Shown: positions 12,546 to 23,754 of the stretch, piece by piece
How positions within the stretch are numbered: position 1 is the first letter of the stretch
Layout of the letters: the number at the start of each line of letters is the position of its first letter
DNA from: Ochotona curzoniae
Taxonomy: Eukaryota; Chordata; Mammalia; Lagomorpha; Ochotonidae
Reading direction: 5' to 3'
Length of the DNA: 64,000 nucleotides
Assembly (NCBI RefSeq): GCF_017591425.1
Contig: NW_024466599.1
Span: forward strand, 25,954,001-26,018,000
The notes under the pieces: generated by a model
Told to the model about the DNA's origin: nothing
Databases searched by the model: none
What the model saw: only the letters and a program-made list of their open reading frames with translations
Translations under genes and position numbers: made by a program

Positions 12546-12734
12546 TGAAATGAAAAGTTGTACAGTAACATATTTCAACTATTTTCTTAAGTTCCAGCAA
12601 TCTCAGCTATCTAGGTTCCTTCTACTGAAACAAATAACCAGAAAGTATCTACAGTAAAAATGAATAAATCTAGAAGAAGAAAAATTAAAATCAAATTAAA
12701 TCTTTCAACAACAAACACCAATTCAGTTAGCTCG

Positions 12735-12840
12735 CACGGCCCTACAGTGACGGCTTGCACATTCTTTCTCCATCTCTCCCTATTTCGTTCCTCTCCCTCA
12801 CTCTGTAAACTCTATTTCAAATAAAGAAACAAATCTTTTG
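12735..12840 (+). mobile_element. CSINE tail fragment
   Basis: CTTTCTCCATCTCTCCC and TCAAATAAAGAAACAAATC; only the 3' third is present. Confidence 0.5.
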
Positions 12841-12998
12841 CAAAATATCAGAAAACACTGAAGCTAAGAATAAATGAAACAATATACTCAAATGACATTC
12901 AACCTAGAATTCCATCATCAGAGTCATTTCAGTATCCAGTCTCAAGATAGACACCATCTTTAAAATCAAAGTCCAAACCCAAAAAAGCAAAGATAGGA

Positions 12999-13023
12999 TA
13001 CAAAAAAAAAAAAAAAAAAAAAA
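12999..13023. repeat. Poly(A) run
   Basis: More than 20 consecutive A bases. Confidence 0.95.
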
Positions 13024-13240
13024 CAAGGTTTCTATTTCATAAGAAAGAAAAACAGGGAAGTTCTAGGCTATAGCTGAATCACAGGCCTAAACAAGGAGCA
13101 GATATTACAGCATGGCAGGAAACTATTGGAATTTTAAATGGGAAAAAAAAAGGGACTGAGAAATCATTTGACAGATCTAGAAGATACTGAAGCATGTGAA
13201 GCAAAGCAATGCAATGCTTACAAAAAAACGAGATCATACG

Positions 13241-13545
13241 AACAGGTGTTTGGCACAGTGGTTAAAATGCCACTAGGCACACCTGGATCCCTATATACTA
13301 GAGCACCTGGGCTCAAATCCTCACTCTGCTTCTGAACACAGCTTCCTGCCTTTCCACACTCTAGGAGGCAGCAGAAGAGCATTCAAGTACTCGGGACCCT
13401 GCCAGACACATGGGAAATCCACCGAGTCCCTGGCTCCCAGCATCAGTGCACATTGGAGGAGTCAACCCAAGGATGGAGATCTTTCTCTGCTGTCTATTGA
13501 ATAAATGTGAATAAATCCCTTTACAATTTTTAAAACAAAACACAG
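13241..13545 (+). mobile_element. Old CSINE
   Basis: GTGTTTGGCACAGTGGTTAA head, GGGCTCAAATCCTC B-box variant and AATAAATGTGAATAAATCCC tail. Confidence 0.75.
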
Positions 13546-13747
13546 AGGAAAATGAGGTTAATCATGAACTGCAAGAGAACAAGAAAGCTGCAAAAGAAAA
13601 GGAGCAACCACAGGATGTAACCTGGTTGGTTATTATTTGTGCATATATGTACACACTATGATTTAATCCCACTGAAAGAACCCAAGGACAGAACATAGAG
13701 CATAGAATAAACACAAAGGTAGTATGATATGCTTAAATTTGACCAAG

Positions 13748-14055
13748 GAAGCACTGGCATTGTGGTTATGCACTGGGTTATGCTACTACCTCTAACCCCA
13801 GGCCTTATCTACAGCCTCCTTTATCAGATCACCAGTTTGAGTACTGGCTGTTCCACTTCCAAACCAGCTTCCTGATAACAAACCTGGAAGACGCAGAAGG
13901 TGGCCCGCATACCTGGACCTGCTCCCACATGGAAAGCTCAGGTTTCCTGGCTCCAGGCTTTGGCCTGATGCAGGACCAAACATTATAGCCAGGGGAGTGC
14001 TCTCAGTCACGCAGACTTTAAAATATATGAGATCTTGCAGGGAAATAAAAAAGCC
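13748..14055 (+). mobile_element. Old CSINE
   Basis: AGCACTGGCATTGTGGTTA head and GTTTGAGTACTGGCTGTTCC; end degenerate. Confidence 0.6.
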
Positions 14056-14153
14056 TGGCAAAGGAAGTATAACATGAGATGTGATTCTAAAACATAAAAC
14101 AACAAAAATGGCAGCTAAGGTTACAAATTGTTGATATAAAGACTTATAATTGG

Positions 14154-14475
14154 AGGGCTCAATGTGATAGCCTAGTGGCTAAATTCTTGCCTTGTATGCA
14201 ACGGGATCCAAATGGGTACATCTTCATATCCTGGCTGTCCCTCTTCCGATCCAGTTTCCTGCTTGTGGCCAGGGGAAGCAGTCAAGGATGACCCAAAGTT
14301 TTTAGACCCTGCATCCATGTGAGAGACCCGGAGGAGGCTCCTGGCTCCGGATCAGCTCAGCTCCATCTGTTGTGGGCACCTGAGACGTGAGCCAGCCGAC
14401 AGATCTCTCTAACTGCTTCTCTCTGTAAATCTGACTTTTCAATACAAATGAATCTTAAAAAGATATAAAAAAAAA
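14154..14475 (+). mobile_element. CSINE, young type
   Basis: GATAGCCTAGTGGCTAAATTC head; damaged B box (CTTCATATCCTGG); tail AATACAAATGAATCTTAAAA. Confidence 0.9.
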
Positions 14476-14866
14476 ACCCTGCTTTTTGTCATAAGCCTTT
14501 CATTACTGCTTGTTATTAATTCTGTGAATGTGTAAAGAATAAAAAGTTTACCTGACAACATAACAATTATCAATCTAGCATGATATTAAAAAAGTAACAA
14601 ACATGACTAGTAAGCCATTAACTTCATTAAAATACAAACTGTGTTTCATTTACACTGACCCCTATGTGCATATTAAAGTTTCCGACACAAAATAACTATT
14701 TAACTAACTAAAATGAAAAAAAAGTGATCAAAACACATATATAAAAATTATTCAAACTAGTATAAGATAATGTTAATCCAAAGATAATATGCTACTAGGA
14801 AAAGGTAATAGTTTAATACCTGTTAGGATTTAAAAAAAAAGGATCAGCTTGAAAATAAATAGTATG

Positions 14867-15187
14867 AGAGCCCAGAGCAGTAGCCTAGAAACTAAATCCT
14901 TGCCTTGCATGCACGAGGATCCCATATGGGTATGGGGTCCGTCCCAGCTGCTCCACTTCCCATCCAGCTCCCTGCTTTGGCCTGGGAAAGCAGTAGAGCA
15001 TGGTCCAAAGCCTTGGGACCTGCACCCTCGTGGGAGACCTGGAAAAAGTCCTAGCTTCAGGTCAGCTCAGCTCTGACCACTGCAGCCACTTGGGGAATGA
15101 ATCAGTGGATGGAAGATCTTTATTTCTCTCTCTCCTCTCTCTCCTTCTCTTTTGTTTCCAATAAAAACAAATCTTTTTTTAAAAAAA
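14867..15187 (+). mobile_element. CSINE, young type
   Basis: AGCAGTAGCCTAGAAACTAA head; part of the B box is deleted (GGGGTCCGTCCCAG). Confidence 0.9.
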
Positions 15188-15389
15188 GAAATAAGTTGAA
15201 TCCATTGATGTGCTAAACAACATATTCCAATAAAAGGCACTCGTTGTTTTACAAGTGCTGCTACAGACCAGAACTGTACTAATCACCAGGATCGCATTCC
15301 AATGTAGATCTGCTCCAATTCCTCACGAAGCTTATAACCTAAGCGTTACTTAATTAATTAATAATTCTAAGAAAGCTACTTTTTAAATT

Positions 15390-15515
15390 ATTTTTAAGAT
15401 CTATTTATTTTTATTACAAAGTCAAATATACAGAGAGGAAGATCTTCCATCCAATGATTCACGCCCCAAGTGACCGCAACGGCCGATGCTATGCCGATCC
15501 GAAGCTGGGATCCAG
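15390..15515 (-). mobile_element. CSINE fragment
   Basis: Reversed tail and first third only, to GCCGATCCGAAGCTGGGATC, then unrelated sequence leads into the candidate LTR at 15556. Confidence 0.8.
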
Positions 15516-15555
15516 CACTAACCTCAAACTTACCAAAAATAAAGTATAGAACAAC

Positions 15556-16106
15556 TGTGAGGAGTGACTTGAATATCAGCAAAAGCCCCCGCCATTTGGG
15601 ACTCAGTACTATTTTAAATATCTGCTTTCCCTACGTCAGCTTCCTTAAGATTGGTGAGACCTTCAGATTCAAATTTTGTTGTCTGAGAATTCACGGTAAC
15701 TTTGTAACCCTATTCCCACCAATCTGCTATAACATCATGGCACCCTACCTGACAGCATTCCTAATCCCCGCCCACCTACCAATCCCCTGCTGCTCCAACA
15801 GCCCTCTCCACCAATCTCTCATGGCCCCATAGTGCCCGCCCCCAACCACAAAACAGGCACACTCCAATGTGAATCTCCTTTCTTGGGTTGCTGCCTCTTT
15901 CCCTGCCCAGCCCTTCTCCTTGCCCAACTCCTTGCCCCCAACTTCCCCTCCTCTGCAGCCCCCTCCCCCTCTCTCTCTCTGCCCTCCACTCCCATTCCTA
16001 CCCTGCTGGAATAAAAGACCTCCTAGGTGTCTGGCTGCATCTGGTACTTTCACTCACTGTGCTAAATTTATCCCAAAGAGAGCTTCCTTGCACAAAAGGA
16101 CTAACA
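15556..16106 (+). mobile_element. Candidate solo LTR (class I-like)
   Basis: Begins TG and ends CA, flanked by ACAAC (15551-15555 and 16107-16111). It contains a long pyrimidine-rich stretch followed by GGAATAAAAGACCTCCT and GGCTGCATCTGGTACTTTC, which resembles the R/U5 part of gammaretrovirus-like LTRs. The right flank is AAC-rich, so the 5-bp duplication could be chance. No internal retroviral coding sequence is present. The open frames across it have no recognised product. Confidence 0.5.
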
Positions 16107-16431
16107 ACAACAGCAAAAAGAAAATAACGTTTTTGAATATATAGACAATGATCTCAATAAATGGACACGTAATAATCTTTAATGGACAAAGGAGATTAAA
16201 AAAAAAGCACTTCAGACAAGAGGAAACTAAAAGGCTAACAAGCTCAGAAGAGATGATTAAACTTAGTGGTAATCAGAGAAGTATAAATTAACATAAGCTG
16301 TAATTTTTTTAAAAATATATTTATGTAAAGATTTCACATCCAAAGCATAACAATACTTCCCAGCCTCCCTCCAGTATGACTCTCTCCTCCCTTATTTTTG
16401 TTTTAAAACTTTAATTTTGACAGTAATAGGT

Positions 16432-16465
16432 ATCGCTTCTTGGCCTTTTGGCTAAGATTAAGTGT
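16432..16465 (+). pseudogene. 3'-truncated U2 snRNA retrocopy (first 34 nt)
   Basis: ATCGCTTCTTGGCCTTTTGG and the following 14 bases match the first 34 nt of U2 with two substitutions, then stop. It is flanked by ACAGTAATAGGT (16420-16431) and ACAGTAATATGT (16466-16477), a 12-bp duplication with one mismatch. There is no A tail. This is the hallmark of the 3'-truncated class of snRNA retrocopies. Confidence 0.85.
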
Positions 16466-16659
16466 ACAGTAATATGTAAAAATTTACTTTATAATCACAA
16501 GCTTAATCCCCCACTAAGTTAAATAATTCAACAAGTAGAAAGTAAAAGATAATGCTTCCTCAGGAGTACAGAAAACAATTATAATTAATCAAATATCAAG
16601 ATGTCAATGTCACTCAATTTTACTTTTTTTTAAAACTGTATAAGCCAGCTACCACACAT

Positions 16660-17610
16660 CAAAGAAAATACATTTGTCTTTTGGGGACTGGCTTATGTAC
16701 CTACGGAAACGACCTCCAACTGCATCTCTGGGGTATTTCCATACTGTTTTCCATAACGCGTTTACCAGTTTACATTTCCACCAACAATGTATTAAGTTAA
16801 CCTTCTCTTCCTACCTTTACCAGCTTTGTTATCTTTGGTTTTTTGCATGACAGTCATTGAAACTGTCGTGAGGTGAAACCATCTTGCGGTTTTTAATCTG
16901 CACTTCGCTCATGGCTGTGATCGCCCTGAGCATCTTCTCATGTGTCTATCGGCCATTGTACTCCATCCTCAGAACAATAAGCATTTCGGTTCATATTCTG
17001 AGCCTATTTCTTACCAGAATTGTCTGCTTTGCTGCTGCTAAATTTCTTGAGTTCCTTACATATTCTGGATATTAACCCTTTATTGAATGTATAGTTCACA
17101 AATATTTTCTACCACTCAGTAAGTAGTGTCTTTACTCTGTGGAGGTTCTAACATTACCGTGCACAATCTTCTTAGCTTGATGTAATCAAATTTCTCTCTG
17201 CTTGCTTGGGTTTTTGGATTCTTATCCAAGAAGTCCTTACTTGTGCTAATATCTTGCACAATGCCTCCCCGGTTTTCCTCTACTAATTTGATGGGTCCAG
17301 GTCTTGGGCTTAGATCTGTGATCCACTATGAGTTGATTTTTGTATGATGGACAATGTACTGGTCTTGTATAATCATTCTGTACACAGAAATCCAATCTAC
17401 CCAACATCATTGGTTGAAGATGCTGCCTCCACAGGACAATTTTAGCTTGTCTTTCAAACATCAGTCAGACGTGGATGCAAGAGTTATTAATTTCTGGGGT
17501 TTCTAATGTGTTCCATGTCTATTTTTGTAACAGTATAAAAGTGTTTTGATTATAACTGCTTTGAATATCTCTTGAAATTTAGCATTGTAATGCTTGCTGC
17601 TTTTGTCTTG
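16660..17610 (-). mobile_element. Antisense L1 fragment
   Basis: The plus strand carries the familiar reversed L1 series: TTTGCATGACAGTCATTG, GTGAGGTGAAACCATCTTG, GAGTTCCTTACATATTCTGG, TCCAAGAAGTCCTTACTTG, TTGATTTTTGTATGATGG and GTTCCATGTCTATTTTTG. Frames are broken throughout. A 5'-truncated SINE (17622) follows its end. Confidence 0.75.
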
Positions 17611-17621
17611 ACTTTTAAAGA

Positions 17622-17785
17622 CTGCAAAGAAGCTCTGGGCTCCTGGCTTTGGATTGGCTCAGCACCGGCCACTGCAGCCACTTGGGGAGTGAACCAGCAG
17701 ATGGATGGAAGCTCTTCCCCTCTGTCTCTCCTCTTTTCTGTATATCTCACTTCCCAATAAAAATAAATAAATCTTTTTTAAAAAC
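17622..17785 (+). mobile_element. CSINE, 5' truncated
   Basis: Starts at GAAGCTCTGGGCTCCTGGC in the 3' half; complete tail. Lies at the junction of the antisense L1 and the next block. Confidence 0.88.
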
Positions 17786-17789
17786 TGAG

Positions 17790-18560
17790 ATATATCATGT
17801 TTCCACATTAAAGGGGTTGACTGTAATATGTGTTGGTGAAGACTGCTTCTGACAGGCGTTCCCTGTGTATCCTGTGCTTGGATATCCACACTTCTCTCCA
17901 ATTAGGGAAATTGCCTGCTGTTATTTCACTGAGTAAGTCTTCTATACTATTCAGTCATCCTTTCTTCACATACATTCAAGAACTCCTGTGACATGTTTTT
18001 TTGGTGGTTCAATTATATCCCAAGAATGTTAAACAAGGTTCTCCACTTTTCTAATTCTTTTTTATTTCTTTTCCATCTGACAGATATTTGTCTTTTAGCT
18101 CAGGTCTTGTTAATTCAATCTCACCAAGGCTGTTGCTAAGGCCTACTGTACTTCTTATCTGACATATATTCATTTCTAATATTTAATTTTTCTTCAGTAT
18201 CTGTCTCCCAACGGAATGTCTTATTCATGTCTTCCATGGACTTCTCTAACTCATGTGTTTGCTTCTGTGTATTTCTGAATAATCTTATGATCATTCATTA
18301 GAATGCCTTTTCAGGCATTTCATCCTCAAACTGCCTTTTGTCTTTGTCTTCAGATTTTAACATCAAAGTGTTGTTTTGTTCCTTTTGGAGAGTCATACTG
18401 TCTTCCTTGTTCGTATGTCTTCTATTTCTACATTTGCTTTTCTGCAGCTCTGGAGACAATTGTTGGTTTTCTCCTCTGAGGGCTTTGTTCTTTGAAATGA
18501 ACAAGGCCTAATGGAATGCCTCCTCTTCAGGGGATATCCAGAATATTCAGGAGCTCCGGC
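17790..18560 (-). mobile_element. Possible HAL1/L1-like antisense relic
   Basis: AGGGAAATTGCCTGCTGTTA, TTTCACTGAGTAAGTC and GGTGGTTCAATTATATCCC resemble the reversed body of old HAL1/L1 elements. On the minus strand 18504-18298 gives a short Lys/Glu/Gln-rich frame without a recognised domain. Assignment is tentative. Confidence 0.35.
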
Positions 18561-18770
18561 TAAGGTTCAACGGTGAAGCTAAAGTTCAGAGTCACACACT
18601 TTGGGTGTAATATATTTTCTCTACTGTCAGCAGGGCCAAGAGAAATCATCCGGCAGAGGCTGGCATGTTCACACAGTCCCAGCCCTCTCTGCCAAGCAAA
18701 CCAACTGCCGAGAGTAAACCCACAGCATCTGAGCACCCCACCCACTCAAGTGTATAAAATGCACAAAAGG

Positions 18771-19019
18771 GGCCCCAGTTCTAATCCCAGCAGCCCCGCT
18801 TCCCATCCAGCTCCCTGCTTGTGGCCTGGGAAAGCAGTCGAGAACAGCCCAAAGCCTTGGGACCCTGTACTGGTATAGGAGACCTGGAAGAGCTCCTGGC
18901 TCGTTAATTCGGATCAGCGCAGCACCAGCTGTTGCAGTCACTTGGGGGAGTGAATCATCAGATGGAAGATATTTCTCTCTGTTTGTCCTTTGCAATAAAA
19001 ATAAATAAATCTAAAAAAT
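18771..19019 (+). mobile_element. CSINE, 5' truncated, with target duplication
   Basis: Starts within the B box region (GCCCCAGTTCTAATCCC), so it lacks the A box. AAATGCACAAA flanks it (18757-18767 and 19020-19030). The truncation therefore happened on insertion. Confidence 0.92.
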
Positions 19020-19030
19020 AAATGCACAAA

Positions 19031-19495
19031 GGATCTACCTGATCCCTAATGTAACACGGAGCACGTCACTATGATCCTCTTGAGATTTATTCAGCTTTGA
19101 GATTTTGGAGTCAGATCCAGTGATCCTCCAAAGACCCAGCTGTATCCACACACTATTTCTATAGGACAGAATGCCTGGCTCCCACTAATAGAGTGCATCA
19201 GGCCCACTCCCGTCCTTCCACAGCCAGGGAGAACCACATTGTCCCCAGAGTTGCTGCCCATCCGACAAAGGCCGGTCACTGTTCCCATGAGTAGACTGAG
19301 TGTAACACCTTTGCAGAATGAGGGAACAAGAGCAACCTGTCTCCTTTTGCAGAATTCAGTGGGAGATCTGCCCACCACCAACTCTCCAGAAACTCAAAAG
19401 TCTATGGGCACCACAGATTCATCACTCTTAAAAAAAATCCACCAGCAGTCTGTGGGCCACAGCAGCCACCCCTCATATTAACATGGCACTTCTGG
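19031..19495. other. Unassigned, possibly old LINE sequence
   Basis: Moderate GC, no recognised repeat. Frames on both strands lack any known domain. Confidence 0.4.
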
Positions 19496-19778
19496 AGCCA
19501 GCACAGCATTACAGTAGGTAAAGCCACCACCTACAGCACTGGCATCCCATATTGGTGCCAGACTGAATCCAGATCCCGATGCCTGCAATGTGGAAAGGAG
19601 TGGAAAATGAACCAAGTGCTTTGGCCCCTGAACCTAGGGAAGAGACCCGGAAGAAGTTACTGGCACTTGGCTTCAGATCAGCCCAAACCTAGCCACTATG
19701 CCCATCTGGGGAAAGAACCAGTGGATGGAAGACCTCACTCTCTGTAATTCTTCCTTTTAAACATTCTTTTTTTAAAGA
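19496..19778 (+). mobile_element. Old CSINE
   Basis: AGCCAGCACAGCATTACAGT head, GGCATCCCATATTGGTGCC, tail degenerate. Confidence 0.7.
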
Positions 19779-19860
19779 CGGTACTTCCTCCCTGCTGGTC
19801 CCTCCCTGATGATGGAAGGGGAGAAAAACAACGCACCCTCCCTTCAGAGAACACTACCCT

Positions 19861-20190
19861 GGGCCCAGCACAGTGACTTAGCAGCTGAAGTACTCACCTG
19901 CAACACACTGGGATCCGATATAGTTGCCGGTTCTAATCCCAGCAGCTCCATTTCCCATCCAGCTCTCTGCTTGTGGCCTGGGAAAGCAGTAGAGGGCGGC
20001 CCAAAGCCTTGGGACCCTGCACCCACATGGGAGACCTGAAAGAAGTTCCTGGCTCCTGGCTTCAGATTGGCGCAGCACTGGCTGTTGAGGTCACTTGGGG
20101 AGTGAATCATTGGACGGAAGATTTTCCTTTCTGTCTTTCCTCCTCTCTATATATCTGACATTGCAGTAAAAATAAACAAATTTTTCAACA
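19861..20190 (+). mobile_element. CSINE, young type
   Basis: GGGCCCAGCACAGTGACTTA head; B box GGTTCTAATCC intact; tail with CAACAACAAC. Confidence 0.92.
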
Positions 20191-20594
20191 ACAACAAAAA
20201 GAGGATACCACCCTACCCCAACCAGTACTTCAAGCCAGACTCAAATTCAGTGGTAGCCACAAGGGTCTCTCGCAGACAAGTATCACCAGTGGTACAGGCC
20301 TGCTGCAGCCTTCTCTCACCTCACTCTGAGAAGATGGTGCCCCCAACCAGATACATAACTTTACATTTACCACAATAGAAAGAAGAAAATGCTCAGAGAC
20401 TCCAAGTGTTAACAGACATAATGAATCACATATTTCTGATTGGAATGAAGATGTCATTCTACAAAGTAACTTGCAGTTCTTACATATACCCAACAAACCA
20501 GCAATTCAACTATTTGCTTATATTTGAAATTCAAACAATTCAAAGTAATGGACTTAATGAACACACAATATCACAGCTAGATTAAAGAAAGGTG
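20191..20594. other. Unassigned intron sequence
   Basis: The end (CTTACATATACCCAACAAACC then AGCAATTCAACTATTTGC) faintly resembles an L1M tail. Nothing else identified. Confidence 0.35.
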
Positions 20595-20872
20595 GGGATG
20601 GACATCTGGCCAGTCAACAGGCCGGTATCAGAGCGGCTGGTTCTGCTACTGATTGCAGCTTTCTGCTAACACACACATTAGAGGAAGCAGCTGACGCACA
20701 AGAAATGGATTCCTGCAACCCACAAAGGAAACCCAAACGAGTTCCCAGCTCCTGCCTTTGGCCTTGGACCGGTCTTGATTGCTGAGGGCCTTTGAGGAGT
20801 GAACCAGTAAGTCAATGTTCTCCTTACCTCTGTGTGTCTGTGTGTACCTTTCAAACAAATAAGTAAATGAAG
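20595..20872 (+). mobile_element. Old CSINE
   Basis: CAGGCCGGTATCAGAGCGGC, CTTTGAGGAGTGAACCAGT, TTTCAAACAAATAAGTAAAT. Confidence 0.65.
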
Positions 20873-21032
20873 AAAAATGTTACAGGGAAAAAATGGTACA
20901 ACTTGATTTTTATAAATAAGAAATCTGCAGAAAAAAGGTAAGTAAATTATGTCAGAGGAGTATTCTATGTAGACCAACAATGATAATATATCACTGAATT
21001 GACAGTATTTGAGTTCAAAATAACTGCCAATA

Positions 21033-21355
21033 GGGCTGGCCTGGTGGCTCAACAGGTGGCTCAACAGGCTAACCCTCCAACCACAGCGCCGGCATCTCAC
21101 ATGGGCCAGGTACTCCAGTTCCCTGCTCATAAACTGGAAAAGTAGAAAAGGACTGCTCAAGTCCTTGGGTCCCTGCACCCACATAGAAATCTGAAAGAAG
21201 AGCCTGGCTCCTGGCTTTGGACTGACCCCAACTCCTGTAGTTGTGGCCAACCGAGGAGTGAACTAGTGGATGGAAGAGTTTCTCTTCCCAACCCCTCCTT
21301 TTCTCTCTCTGACTCTGTCTTTTCAAGAAAAAAAAAAAACATTTTAATCTTTACA
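21033..21355 (+). mobile_element. CSINE with duplicated head segment
   Basis: Head reads CTGGTGGCTCAACAGGTGGC and then TCAACAGGCTAACCCTCC: GGTGGCTCAACA is present twice in tandem at the A box. Complete tail. Confidence 0.85.
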
Positions 21356-21402
21356 AAAAGAAAAAAGTAGATATAGCTCTTAAGGTATCTTCTTAAAGAG
21401 TT

Positions 21403-21497
21403 TTGCATGTGGGAAACCTGGAAGAAGTTTCTGGTTGCCTTCAGGTCAATCCAACCAACTCTGATTTTCCAATAAAAACAAATAAATCACTTTGAAA
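21403..21497 (+). mobile_element. CSINE 3' fragment with internal deletion
   Basis: TTGCATGTGGGAAACCTGG runs directly into the tail TGATTTTCCAATAAAAACAA; the pyrimidine-rich part is missing. Confidence 0.75.
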
Positions 21498-21547
21498 AAG
21501 GAAATGTAATGGGAAAGAAAAAGACACACCACTAATAAGCCCTATAA

Positions 21548-21857
21548 TTTTTTTTTAATTGGAAAGGCAGACATACAGAGAAAAGGAAAGACAAAGTTCT
21601 TCCATGTACTAGTTCATTTCCCAAGTGGCTGCAACAGCAGGAGCTGAGCTGATTCAAAGCCAGGAGCCGAGAGCTTCCTCCCGGTCTACCACGTAGGTGC
21701 AGGGTCCCAAAGCTTTGGGTCAGCTTCTACTGCTTTCCCAAGCCACAAACAGGGAGCTGGAAGGGAATCAGAGCAACCAGGATACAAACTGGTGCCCATA
21801 TAAGATCCCAGCAGATATAAGGTAAGGATTTAGCCACTAGGCTATTTGTGCCAGGTT
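21548..21857 (-). mobile_element. CSINE
   Basis: CCTATAA lies on both sides (21541-21547 and 21862-21868). The B box region is damaged (GATACAAACTGG). Confidence 0.88.
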
Positions 21858-22405
21858 CAAACCTATAAATCCTTAAACATTTAAAACTTTAGAACATTTA
21901 AACACAAAATGCCTTTACTTAGTAAATCTGAGTTGAGAAGATCTGACCTGAAAAAGATCTCAATTATCCTCAAAGTAAATACAAATTCAACAAAAATCTC
22001 AGGTGTGTATTTTATACATATACTTACATACATAAAATTTGGACAAAAAGATACTAAATTGTTAGTGTAATTCATTAGCAAACAATAAATTTGTGAGGAG
22101 GACTGGAGAGAGGATGGTTTACTTTCTATTTTGTATATTTTTAAATTTAATCTTAATTTTTAATATTTTTAATTGTATTTTTCAATATGCACCAATTCCT
22201 ACTTTAAGAATTTTACTTTATGTTAAACCATTTCTATGTATGTAAAATTCAGGCAGTTTCTAAACACAAAAATCTAAATTTAACTCTAAATTCTATATAA
22301 GCACTAACACTGGTTTTATTTTGAAAAAATATAATGGTTTCTAATCAACAATTCATGCTCCAAATCATTCTCTAACTCATATTACAGCAAACTTACAAGC
22401 CATCC

Positions 22406-22692
22406 TTTTTTTTTTAAGATTTTTTTTATTGGAAAATCAGATATACAGAGAGGAGGAGAAACAGAGAGGAAGATTTTCCCCCAAGCGGCCTCAATGGCCA
22501 GAGCTGAGCTGATCCAAAGCCAGGAGCCAGGAGCTTCCTCCGAGTCTCCCTAGTGCGTGGGTGCAGAGTCCCAAGGCTCTGGGCGTCATTGACTGCCGTC
22601 CCAGGCTACAAGCAGGGAGCTGGATAGTAAGCAGGGCTACCAGATAAGAACCAGCACCCATATGGGATCCTGGCACATCCAAGGCAAGACTT
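22406..22692 (-). mobile_element. CSINE, head truncated
   Basis: Full reversed tail and body, stopping after CACATCCAAGGCAAGACTT, so the first 30 or so bases of the SINE are absent. Confidence 0.9.
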
Positions 22693-22784
22693 CAAATCAT
22701 TCTTTTAAAAAATTACTGCTTAATTAGGGAAAAAAAGTTTTATTAAATCAATGTTACTTATAACTACCTGCTACAGTTCAAACA

Positions 22785-23140
22785 TGATTTGGCTCCCAAA
22801 GTCACGTAGAAGCTTAAATCCCCAAAATGGACGAAGGTTAATAGTTGATAGATTAAGGGAAGAGCAGGTTTGATCCAACTAAATTGTCTTAGAGAAGGGC
22901 CAGCAGGAGGTCTTTAGGTCACTGGCAACAAGCCCTCAGAAGGCAACCTCATGGGACAGCTAGTTGTATGAGCCAAGTTCAGCCCATTTAGCCTGCCTGC
23001 TTCCTGGTTCTCCACATGCCCTTCCTTCTGTACACATCCTGTCATGCACTGCCCTCAACTAACGAAGACACCCAACCGTGGACTATGAGCCTCCAAACAC
23101 TGTGAGCTGCAATGAACCTTCTTCCTTCACAAGTTAGCTC
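22785..23140 (+). mobile_element. Old ERVL-MaLR-like LTR
   Basis: The block runs from a head like TACAGTTCAAACATGATTTG with CCCAAAGTCACGTAGAAGC, through GGTCTTTAGGTCACTGGC, to GAGCCTCCAAACACTGTGAG and CTTCTTCCTTCACAAGTTAG. This order is the layout of MST/THE1-type MaLR LTRs. Strongly diverged. Confidence 0.55.
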
Positions 23141-23159
23141 CTCTCAGATAATTATCAAT

Positions 23160-23420
23160 TTTTCTTATTTGAGAGGCAGATAAATTAGATAGAGTTTCCA
23201 TTTTGTCCTCAATCCCTAAAAGCTTAAGATGGTCACGATTGGATTGGGGTCAAAGTCAGGAGGTAGAAACTCAGTCCCAAACTCCTAAGTAAGAATAAAC
23301 CCAACTTCTTAAAACATCACCACTGCTTCTCAAACTCCATGTTAGCAAGAAACCAGAATCAGGAGCTCAGGCTGGAAGATCAGATATTACTGGAGTCTTA
23401 AATTCTAAAACAAGTACTTA
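23160..23420 (-). mobile_element. Old CSINE
   Basis: TTTCTTATTTGAGAGGCAG, CAGGAGGTAGAAACTCAGTC, AGAAACCAGAATCAGGAGC; strongly diverged. Confidence 0.5.
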
Positions 23421-23754
23421 CCCCTCAGGTATTTTAGTCAAAGTCATAAAAAGTTGATAAATAAACTAACTGACTTTCAATTATCATAATATTCACCTCT
23501 GGCCAAAATTAGCATAAAAATTAAATTCTCAGCACAATTTGTACTCAGTCTGAAAAAAAATATAAAACTGAGATACTAGAAAAGTATTCAGTAGACATAT
23601 CTAAAAATATTTTAAATAAACAGATTTAAAAACTAAGAAGCTACGTATTCCTAGTCTTATAACAAAAAAAGTGAATATAAAACTTCTTGGTAACCCAGGA
23701 TTATCACTATACACATCAATTACTGAACTATGTTATATGAAACTTTAACGTTGG

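Noticed and set aside
12263..12553. 96-codon plus-strand frame
   Set aside because: Crosses a LINE-like insertion with target duplication; no conserved product.
17246..17461. 71-codon minus-strand frame in the L1 fragment as a live ORF2 piece
   Set aside because: Surrounding L1 frames are broken and diverged; it is a relic.
20678..21250. 190-codon minus-strand frame
   Set aside because: Covers two adjacent CSINE copies read antisense and the AT-rich spacer between them.
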